A stretch of 64,000 nucleotides of DNA, taken from assembly GCF_022682495.2 (NCBI RefSeq), contig NC_071389.1, forward strand, positions 185,427,556 through 185,491,555, in the 5' to 3' direction. Shown piece after piece: positions 26,201 to 38,200 of the stretch (position 1 is the stretch's first letter; each line of letters starts with the position of its first letter). Position numbers and translations under genes: made by a program. Source of the stretch: Desmodus rotundus. Its lineage: Eukaryota; Chordata; Mammalia; Chiroptera; Phyllostomidae. The notes beneath the pieces are model-generated. The model was not told the DNA's origin, did no database searches, and saw nothing but the letters and a program-made list of their open reading frames with translations.

Positions 26201-29200
26201 TTTAACATAAGAGGTATTTAGGATCAATTACCATTCCATTATCATACTGATCAAATTTCAATGCAGCTGAATATCTACTAGGCATTATGGGGGTATATGG
26301 CAATTTTCATCCTCAATGTCAATTGGTGAGGTTTATTAAATATTTAAGGCATAAGTGTTATTATTTTTTAATGAAATCTACAGCACTAATGGAACAAGGA
26401 TCAAGGGAGGTACAGCACAGTAAATTACCCTTTTTTGGGCATTCTCAATTTACAGAGTTTGTTTGGCTTGGTTATTTTTGTAATATGCATGTAAAGAAAA
26501 TCAACCGATCTTGTCTAACCAGTTTTTCCACAGGAACATTTAAAGAATGAAAGAGGTTGAACGTTGGCAGCCTGTGAGCTATGTTTTACCTCTACATATA
26601 TTTTTTCTGGCTTACATAGTGCTTTTGAAAACCTGGACTTGTGGCTAACATTTAAAATGAGTTGACCTTATACTGAAAGCTGAGCTTCTGAATTTTGCTG
26701 AAACACTGAAAGACCTGACACAACTACACATCCGTCCTTCACGGCAAAGACTAAGCACTGATTAGGCTCTTGGGCAACTTAGATAAATAAGACAAAATTA
26801 CGTCTTTCAAAACCCTCCAAGTTTATCATTAGAGATAAGCACATAAATAAATCACTGCGGTACATTAAGTTCTTACAATGTGCAGGCACTGGGTGTCAGA
26901 TGACCCTATTCTCAATAAAATGAAAAAAGGATGAGATTGAGGCACAAGGGAAGAGATGAGCGATTATGGTAAAAAAGAATACTGCTTTGGGAAGGCTTCA
27001 AGGAGGATAGGGCAGAAAAGGACATTTCAAGCAAAGCAGCAGCATGTTCAAGGTTGCAGGTTCACATACCGTAGTCAAAGATAAAGTACAAGGCATCCAG
27101 TAGTTTGGAAAGAAGTGAGAAGCCTTGAAAGATGGACTGACGCCAGGTCATTAAGAACTCGTGTTATCCCAGGTGAGAAATGTGGGTTTCAACCTACACC
27201 TTAGTATTTAGTTCCCACAGTGCCACCTAAGACTGCTCATGATTCAACCCAGGTGGGAGAAGAAATAAAAATGGAAAGGATATGATAGCTGACCCCTCTA
27301 ATTACTGACTCAATGACAGGAGCTCTACTTTTGTCTATTTTGCAATGTAGTGAAGTTCTACTTTAATTTTTTTCTGGAGAAAATATTCTACTGTTATAAA
27401 CAAACTTTAAAAAAAAATCTTAAACATGAGCCATTAAAAGATTCTTACCCAGAAATTAAATGATAAGATTAGCATCTTGGAAAGGTCTCTCTGGTAACAG
27501 TGCCAAGGATGGAACAAAGAAGTATGAGGCCAGAAGGAAACAAGAATACTTAGTTGCAACAACTGATGCAAGACATAATGAGTTATATCTGGGTAGTAAC
27601 AACAGATATTCAAATATTGTTGATATCTACTTTGTGCTAAGTTGTTGCCTATGTGCTAAGTTCAGAATAAAAAACATAAATTTGAGTTATTTAAATAAAA
27701 AGAAATCATAATTGATTAAAATGAGAAGGTAAAGAAATTACCAAGGAATTAAACTTGGTAGGTGACTTTAATAAACTCATGAATAGCTGTGGTTTAAACT
27801 GAGAATAAAATCATAACACCTTATCTTCAATAGGCTAAGTACAAACCAGGCCAAAAAAGATGTTCAGGATATATAATCTAGAAAAAGCACAGGATTACAG
27901 TTATGACTATACTTCAGGAGAAGGTCCCAGAGGATCTGCTAGAGGCACATAGAAAATCATAACCATCCTTGAACAACATTATAAACAACAAGTACTTAAA
28001 TATCAATATCCCAGAGAGAATCTCAAAGGTTTCACTAATGGTCTACCTAAGGTTAAAGCATGGCATCTCTCCTTTAGCAATTCTGGTAGAGATCCAGATA
28101 TCCAAATGATACCATGGAATCATGGCAGACAAGAATATTGAAAAACAATACTTACATCACCATACCTGTACAATTGCTAGCTAACATATGACCAACACGT
28201 TAATCACCTGTCCCATTACTCCTAAGGTAAGTATGTAATGTGTTGCACAATTCCACTCATAGTTATTCTTTAATTACCAATTTCTAACTACACTTTTAGA
28301 ATAGGTTCCAAGTAATTATGTGGATACATTTGCCAAGCATTAGAAGTGTTCGACAATACTGAGTTTCTAGGTTTCTCATAGCCTCCTAAATGGAAAGAAA
28401 TTCAGTGCCATTTCCACATGAATCTGGTTTTATAACATAATTGCTTTCCCTGATAAATGAATTTTTAAAAGGGAGAGAGAAAAGGGAAAGAATGGGGTTG
28501 GGGAGCTTTTACATGTTTCAAAAATGAATCATATTTTCATTGCTGTCCATGAAAGTTACTTCAATCTCCTTAAAAAGATTATAATTAATATTAAGTATAC
28601 AAAATAAACTCTTAAGCCCTTCAGTGAGAGAACTGATCAAAACATCCTCTTTATCACAAGAGCCTTCATTCCTCATTAATTGTATTAGATTATGAAGCCT
28701 TACCCATTAAAGAATAGATCAAATGCTAATTACTATTTCCAAGTATCTTACTCTAAATTATAAAACTCTTCTCTTGACAACATCAGAAAATGTAAGTGCA
28801 TTGTCAAACCTTACATACTGGAAAACATTGTAAGACAGGAATTGCACGAGCCTGTAGCTACATAGTTTAAAAAAAAAAAGAAACTGGTATCTGACTAAAA
28901 CAATAAGAATTAGAAATTATTCTCTAAGTATCTTTAAGAGGGGCATAATAAGTGCTCGCATTTACAGAAAGAAAACAAAACCATGGGGAATAGAAGTATT
29001 ACCTGAGGGCAGGAAATTTCAGACAAAAGGTCCCTATTCCTGATGAAAGCAAGTAGTCAGATGCCAGGGTCTCTTAGACTCCTCTGGTACTCATTTGGGT
29101 GATTAGGAAATTCACAGCACACCAATCTCCACCACAGCCAGCAGGGATCACTGCAGGTAATGGGTACACGGGGGACACAGAAGGGAGCAAGTTTAAGGGA

Positions 29201-32200
29201 AGGGAGAGGAAAGGAATGATATGATAAAAATATTTAGCTGTGATTCACTTTTTAAAAATATTTGTATTTCACACTGGATTAACTAAAACAAGCACTGCTA
29301 AAATTTTAAGATAAATTAACCATTTATGATTTCTTCATTCTCCCTACCACCGGAATTACTACTACGCTACCAAATTAATAGGTATTTTTTTAATATTTTA
29401 ACTAAAAATGCTAATTAACAAAAGTGAGATAGCTTATATTATACAGAAGTTATACAAGGACGGAACTATATAACTCAACATTAAATGAAGCCAGTTAGGA
29501 CAAGCAGTCTAAAAGACATGCAATCTACAAATACAAACTGTCAAATTAACTGTCACAAGGCCCAGTGAAACATATAATCCTCATTTCATTGGAGAAAATA
29601 CTAGAGCAAAATTACCTATGAAAAGTAACCCAAAAACTGAAGAGAAACCCAGCAATAAACTACATCTGTATACTCAAAAGTAAATTGGAGAAGTATAGTA
29701 TTTATCAGGAAAAAAAATTTCAATCTATATTTTGTGGATATGAATCAACTTTTAAACCAGCCAAAAATGGAATTCAGGGCAACCAATTCATGCCCTGTGT
29801 ATTCGAGAAAGGCCAATGTAGTATAAATTTATTTCTCCAGTCAGCTAAATATGTTTCTGAACAATTACTATGTACCACAGGACTGTGGCAGCTGTTAAAG
29901 GTACAATGGTGAACAAGACAAGGTCAGTCACTGTCCTCAGAATTCAGAGCCTATCAGGGTGATTCTGCCCTTAAGGAGATAACAATCTGCACTAGTAACA
30001 AAATATGAAGCTTCTGTTTTAATAAAGTAAACAATGTATTTTAAGACCTAAAAAACTTCAAATGAAGATAACCAGTAAAGACTAGTCTACTTAAAGTCGC
30101 CTATGGAAGATTCAGAAGTCAAACGAAGCCTGAGAGGACGCACTGTCATGAATGGATGCAGACAATCTGACTACAGAAAATAAAACAGAAGATGGGTGAA
30201 AAGGGCGAGGGCAGGGGAGTGTAGTATTGGAAAACAGTGAAAAACAAATTTCAGCCAGATGTGGAGGACCTCAGTCATCCTCAACGTCTCTAAATACCCG
30301 CCTTAAATATTCCCTTGGTATGCACGCTGCAGTCAGACAAAGTAGATTTAATAACTACCCATTTTTATTTCACTAAACTGTCGTTAATGTGCTTTTGTTA
30401 TTGCTTTACAACTTTCTGAGATTCTAGCTTAAATTCTACTTACTCACCCACAATATTGTTTCCAAAAGACATTTCTAGCCCTTAATTTTATTTATATGTC
30501 TTATAGAACCTTCTTTAAAGTGCTGGTAGAAAAAAAATAAATGAATGAATTATCAATGAGGAGATTTACAATATTTCTTAAAGATAAGATAAATCGTACA
30601 TATTATGGATGTCCCTTTTTATAGCACATGTCATCTATATATAAAGCATCACAGCCAAAGAAAAATTTGGAGCAGAAACTGCAATTTAGTATTTAAAAAC
30701 ATAGTTTTACCAAATTTTAAACCTCTAATTTTCTAGTATTACTACATTTATCCCTAAGTATTAATTTCTAACAATGAAATTACAAAAGGTTTACAAACAG
30801 ACATCAATAGAGGAAAACAACACTTGATGCTAGGCTAGCAGTGTCAAAAGTCATCAGGCAGCCCTCTCTTTAATGGTTTTTTGGGTAGAAAAAGAGCGTA
30901 TATACTTAAAATAACATCTTACAGGGCAGACAAATACGTAGGGGCCAACAGAAGTAACGCCTGCTTGCTGAGTGCAGCTGGGTAGGGTACAAGAACATCT
31001 TGCCTGAGATGGACAACGATTTGACCATTTCACCTAAAATGTCATGAGGTGTGCTTGAGTGTGATATTATGTTACCAAATTACATGCTTATGATTTTGTG
31101 ATAAAACATTTTGTAATACAAAGGGGACATTATTTGTGCTAGACCCTGTAGAATTCAAAATTTATACACTATATTCATTTTGTCTAGGAGAAGTCTCAAA
31201 GCCAGTCAGTGAATTATCTATCAGACAAACCAGTAGTAAGTTTGTTGCCTGAAAAATCAAACAAACAATAAATTACTATATCCTGAATCATATTTGCTTC
31301 AACTCTCAACATGGTCTTGACATAACTGTTCATATTTCACTCATGGAAATAGTCATTAAGTCTTCTACTTATAACTTACATTCAATATGAGCTCCAGTCA
31401 CTAAATACCAACTGATTAAATACTAATATTAAATAGAAATATTAAATTACTCACTCTAAATAATGTAAAATGAAGAATTAAAAGATATATAACTGGTAAG
31501 AGATCAACTTATTAAGGAAATGTTTACACTGGAACTGCAGTATTAAGGTAAAGTGCAATATTGCAAAAAATAATATTGCAAAAAGTAATATTGCAAAAAA
31601 GATTATGCAAGTAAAAAGAAAAGGATGGAGAAATAATGCTTCCACAACTTCAAAAAACTACTGTGTCAAAGGATTCCCAAGTAATAAAAGAATCTCCTAA
31701 GGACTATTGCAGCAAGATGGCGAAACACCATAAGAGTAATAATGGAAATGCTGAAAACTGAGTAAAAGAAAATCAAGCCACTAGGTGGGAACGACAGCCT
31801 AAGCAGGCAGCATAGCAAAATCAAATTAACAGGGTGCTGGATCAGTGACTTAACCACTCAGCACCACCTGTCCAACTTTAACCTTAGGCAAGTGACACAT
31901 CTCAACGTTTAATAATCACCTTCTCATAGACAGGAACAAATCCCGTCTGATTCTGTAACAGAAGGGTGATATTAGAACACCCAATGGGCCAAGCATTCAA
32001 CCCCTTTTACACCTAAAGTTTTCAAATCAATCTCCTGAAAGTAACTTCAGCAAGAATCAGTATCTGATTTTATTTGAAAATTAATGTCAAAGAAACAAAG
32101 CACCTGCTGGATTTCAGATGCTTCACATAGTGCACTTAATAGTAAATAAATAAATAAAACAAAAATTCTGTGTTGCATAAACCAAAGGATAACCACACAA

Positions 32201-35200
32201 AAAAAACCATAGACGTTATTGCCCGACTAAAACACGTAAATTAGTTCACAAATAAAAGGGATCTTCATAGATATCTAAAAAGCATCCAAATTAACGTATC
32301 CAAAACCAAACCCTTGATCTTCTTCCACAAGCCTGTTCCTCACGCAGTCTTCAACTTAGTGAACAGCAACTCCATCTTGTCAGCTGCTTATGTCAAAAAC
32401 TTCGGAGTCAGCCATGACTGCTTTCTTTCTCTCTCAATCACATTTTATCTGGCAATAAAATCCTGTGGTTCTACCTTCAAAATACATCTAAAACCTGATG
32501 ATATCTCAGCAACTCCACTGCATCCACCTACGTCCAATATCATTCTCATCTGGATAGTTAACACTTTTAATTGGGCTCCTGTTTCTGCCCTTGCCCTCCT
32601 ATTATTTATTTCCCACAGGGCTGCAGAGTGATCCTTGGCTCCAAGCCTTCCAGTGGATTCCAATCTCACTCAGATAAAAGCCAAGTCACTACAAGGCCCC
32701 ACAAGATCTGGCCTTTGATCGCATCTTGCACTCATTCCATTCTTCACTCTACTTTACCTGTATCAATGGCCTAGATATATATCGAGGGTGTCCAACCCGC
32801 AGCCCTGGGGCTGCATGTGGCCCAGGATGGCTACGAATTCGGCCCAACACAAAATCATACATTTAATTAAAACATTATTTAGTTTTATTACTAAGTTTTA
32901 TACTAAGTTTTAAAACTTAGATATATACATTTTCTATATTAGTGATCACAAACTTGGGACCTGCCCAATGATTTCAAAAGATTATTGAAAGGGCCGCTGC
33001 ATAATTAGGGTTACTATGTGAGGATTTTTTTGCTTATCTGTGGTGGCAGATATAACGAAAATTATGCATGAACCTTTTTTTTTGCTCATCAGTTTTTGTT
33101 AGTGTTTGTGTATTTACTGTGTAGCCCAAGACAACTGTTCTTCCAGAGTGGCCCAGAGACACCAAGAGGCTGGACACCCCTGACATATATCAAAAATATC
33201 AAACTAGCTATTGAATCTCTTCATTTGCTTCTACCACCTCTCTCAGATCTCTTCTCAAATATCACCTTCTCAATTAAGGCTTCCGGAATCAACAGATTAG
33301 AAATTGCAAACCCTGTCTTCACCTGTGTGTACTTCCTATCCCCTTTTCTGTTATTTTTTTTTCAGTAGCACTTACCACAAACTGATACAACGTATTTCCC
33401 TTGTTTATTTTATTTATTTACTATCAGCATCCTCTAATTAAAATGTAACTCCACTGAGGGCAGGGATTTTTTTGCCCTAGGCATATGGACCAATACATGG
33501 TACAAAGTAGCACTCAGCAAATATTTGTTAAATAAATGACTAGTATATCCAGTGTCAAACATTATTGGAGATTATTTTTAAAAGAATACTGTCAATATAA
33601 GTAACCAAAAGTTACTTTAAAAGTCCCCAAATTTATAAAAGTAAATGTATTTATAATCCTAAAAGGGAACATTTAACCCAATTTTTTTCCAGTTGTCTAC
33701 TCCAAGTAAAACAAACCTCACAAATTTCAATGGCAGCATAGTTCTGTACATAGATTATATTTAGTGATCCTTCTCATGCTTCTTATGCCATAATGGGAAT
33801 CACTGAAGCTTCTCAAGAGATGAGACCATATCTTACCCATTTTTGTGACTCTAATGCCAAGTGCTCAAAACCATATATACATAAAACCTCAAAAATTACT
33901 TATTGAGCTTAACTATAAAAGTGGAAGATGTAAATAATTAGCCCATCAACAATAATATAAAATTACTATTTGAGAAAATAATTTGACAGTCTAATAATCT
34001 ATGTTGTATTTCCTTTTAAGAATGCCCAGCCCTGGCTGGTGTGGCTCAGTGGATTGAGTTCAACTGAAAGGTCACTGGTTCAATTCCCAGGCAGGGTACA
34101 AAAAAAATGTCCAGTACAGGAACAATTATATACCTAACAGCATTCATCTCCAATTATATTCACCTTAACTTCTTCAACAACTCACTTCTATGGTGACACT
34201 GTGTACTAAACTAGGACTACCCAACCTTTACAATCTTAAACTTCAATATAACACTTTCAGACAAAACCTCCAATCTTTCCAGTTCTCTCATTTGTTTTGC
34301 TCAACTGCTCTTCCATCTACATAAAATTTCCAATCCTTGGATAGTTCTTTCCTTTTCTTCCCAAGCTATCAATTGGTGCCCTTCTCTCCCCTCCCTCCCT
34401 CCCTCCCTCCTTTTCCTTCCTTCCTTCCTACCTTCCTCCCTCCCTCCCCCCACCCCTTTTGCCACGTAAGCCATCCCATCAATACGTCGTGAGGCAATCT
34501 AAACTCTCTTATTACTTTGCCATCCAGACACAGGATCCTGCCAAGTGTTCAACCCTTTCTAATCTCCTTAATAAATATTCCAAATATTCAGCAATCTTCT
34601 CAGGTGACCCCTCCCCCACACTATCTATTTGTTCCCTCCCCTTAGTTTAGAGAACACATCTTATTGAAAGTGTTGGGCAGTTTCCACTACCTAGAGCCCT
34701 GAGGCTAGTCTGGATCCAGTCCCTTTCCAAGTCTGGTTCTCTAACCTTCTCATAAATCCTGTGGGATAATGACATCCTTCCAATACATTATGTGTCTATT
34801 TAAGTTAATCAGAGCCCCCCCGCAGACTCTATATTTCCACCCCAGAGAATTTTGAACCCTGGACTTCAAAATCCAAACTGATAACCAGGCATCTTTACTG
34901 ATCATATCATTCATTCTCTTGTCTGGAATTCTTTGTTGTCAGTCACACCTGAGATGAAGTTCAATTTCCTGAGCATAGCAAATGGCCTCTGATATCTAAT
35001 TTATATCAGTGCCTATTAAAGACAACAAGCCTGACTCAAAACACTAGTTCTCCCCATGACCATATCTTTACTGTACCTATTGTCTTTTGCCATTGCTAAT
35101 TGGCCCATGGATAAATAGAACTGAGCCAAACAGATTTTCCCCCCCAGGAATCTGAAACTTGACAGGAGAGATCACAGTTTGGGAGTTGAGAAAGACAAGT

Positions 35201-38200
35201 TAGCACCCTAAAGCAATGGTTCTCAACCAAGAAAGATTTTGCCCCCAGGAAACATTTAGTAACATGTGGGGACATTCTTCATTGTCAAGACTGTGGGAGT
35301 GCTACTGGCATCTAGTGGGTGGAGATCAGAGATGTTGCTAAACATTCTACAATGTACAGAGCATCCTTTCACAATAAAGAATTATCTTGTCGAAATGTCA
35401 ATAGTGCTGAGATCCAAGAACACTTCCAAACAGGTTCCAGGAGCTGGCTAGTTCCTCCCTTCCCCTTATTCTTTGACCCACCCCAATAGCTACTGGTTAC
35501 ATGTACTTTTTTACCTAAGTAAAACAGAGCAGGGTTTTGTTGTTTATAGACAGAATAACCTTTACTAGCACAGTAACCCTAGTTCAATCATCTGACACAC
35601 ATGTTTACACTTTAAACCAGTTTTTCAACTTCGTAACTATTGACATTTGCACCAAGTACTTCTCTATTGTGGGGGAATGTGCTGTGCATTGGAGGATGTT
35701 TAGCAGCATCCCTGGCCTCTAACTCCTAGATGTCAGTACCCTTAACCACCCCCCTGTTGTGACATTCAGAAATGTCTCCCAACATTGCCAATTTCCCCAC
35801 AGGGGCAAAATCACCCCTGCTTAAGAACCACTGCTTTAAACAGGACAAAAATTCCACTCCCATGTGGTGTATGTCTCTCCTGCCAACTCCCACCCCCCAG
35901 TAAACCTTGTGCCCATTACAGTATGCCTTGAGTCAGAGGGAAAGGGGAAACACTTCTATCTGAACTTCCCCTACCCCCTTTCAGGTCCGAGCTTAAATAC
36001 ACCCCATCTTCCAGCTTCTATTTTCCCCCTCTTCACCTCTGCTTGAGCATTCACATATACACACACAGTAAAAGATAATGAGTCCTTGGGCTGAAAGGTA
36101 GCGCCTGCTCTTACTTCCTTTCTGATGCTTATTATAACTTTTCTTTATAACTTTCCATTCCCTTGTGAAAAAAAGACACTCCCAGGAAATATTCCAAAGC
36201 ATACTTTGTGCCAATTACAGTATGAAACATGGAGGTAATTTCTCCTTCAAAGATATCCTGTTTCACTTCTCTAAAATGTTAACAACTCCAACCCCCACCC
36301 CACCACATACACAAATGGTCTCCTCTATCTCTCCCTTCCTCCACCCACCCCATGCCTGTTAGTTTCAGATCAGCTTCAAGTATACAAACTTATTTTATTA
36401 ACAATACAAGACATGCTTGGGATAGAAACTAAACCATTAGGCAAGGAACAACTATATCAATTTAAAAGACTCAAAGAGTTCAGCATGTACTCAAAGTCAG
36501 CTTTTCACACACCTACATCCAGGTGACACTGGTTTTGGTTTTAATCTTAAATATCAAGGCTCAGTCAGAGTAAGCATTCTCTTTCTCCTGTTGGTTCATT
36601 TTCCTAGTCCTTTTTGCCAGGACACCATAAACACATTTACGCAGTGATTCAATTACCCATTGCTTTCTCAAAACCACAGGTAAACTTCAATAATATTGGT
36701 GGCATAGAGTCTTGCCTAAGTTAAGAAAAAAGCAATGTGAGTGAGTCAGGTGACTAGTGCCACGCTTTCATTCATTCAAAAACGAAATTTGTGTTTTATT
36801 TTGTTTTTTCTGCCCTTGGCGGGGTGCTCAGTTGATTAGAGCACCATCTGATATGCCAAGGTTGTGGATTCCGGGTCAGGGGCACCTAAAGAGACAGCCA
36901 ATGAATGCATGTAAGTGAAACAACAAAATCAATGCTTCTCTCTCAAATAAACAAACATATCCTCAGGTGAGAATATAAAAAATATATATTTTTCTTTTGT
37001 CCTGGCTGAGTGGCCCAGTTGGTGGAAGCACTGCCCTGGTACACCAAAACGTTGCGGGTTTGATCTCTGGTGGGGAGTGCGGTGGGGCATGTAAGGGAGG
37101 CAACTGATCAATGCTTCTCTCTCACACCTATGTCTCTGTCTGTCTGTCTGTCTCTCTCTCCTCCCCAAATCAATAAACATATCTTTGGGTAAGGATTAAT
37201 AAAAAAGTGGGGTTTTTTTTTAAATTGATTTTAGAGAGAGAAAAGAGGGAGAGAGAGAGAAGGAGGGAGAGGGGGAGAGAGGGAAAGGCCTCGAGGCAGA
37301 GAGAGAAAAAGAGGGAGAACAAGAGAGGAGGAGGGAGGGAGGGAGAAAGGAGCGGGAGATGAAGAGGGGGAGGGAGGGGAAGGGAAGAGAGAAAGAGAGA
37401 GAGGAAGGGAGGGAAACACTGATTTTGTTGTTCCACTTACCTGTGCATTCATTGGTTGTCTTTTGTATGTTCCCTGACCAGGAAGCCACAATCTAGGCAA
37501 CACAGACAGCAACCACATGACGGAAGAGGACGAACGCTCTACGGAAGTGTGGTCAGTCAAGCAAGAAAGACTCCCTTGGAGACAGTGCCAGGGTCGCAAC
37601 CACTGGCCACTTGAAATGTCTGCTATTGGAAGTAATGTGCTTTAAGTAGTTCCTGTTAAACGTTAGTAAATTGTATTCCAGATGATCACATCAATATAGC
37701 GACATCTTCATTACTAATCTGTACAATTAAGCTTGACCCAGGTGATTTCACAAGTTCATCCCTACTGGAATAATTATTATTTACCACCTCGTTTCATCTA
37801 CTGTCATCCTTTAGATTTACAAATAACATCATGAAGATGACAGCAATAGCAGTAAGATTAACTGGGAATATAAATGTGATACTCTGCGTCATCTGAGTTG
37901 TTTTGAAATATGAAATAAAAACTCAAGTGTTTCAAAAACTCATCCCTGAGGAAAAAATCCTCATTACTATTTACAACACAGATCCTCGAAATCATACAAA
38001 TTCCGAATATGTGGGTATTGTCTATTTTGTGAATAGCCATTTCCTTGGCTATTAATTTGTAAGAGTCCTCAACTGTTCTACATGAGAATTAAACTCTCGT
38101 GCTCTACGGCACTCACTGATTGAATTAACTTTCCGCCTTTACATCGCCAACGGAACCACGGGCTACCGTCCTTGGGAGAGTGAGAAAATAGTCGCTCAAA

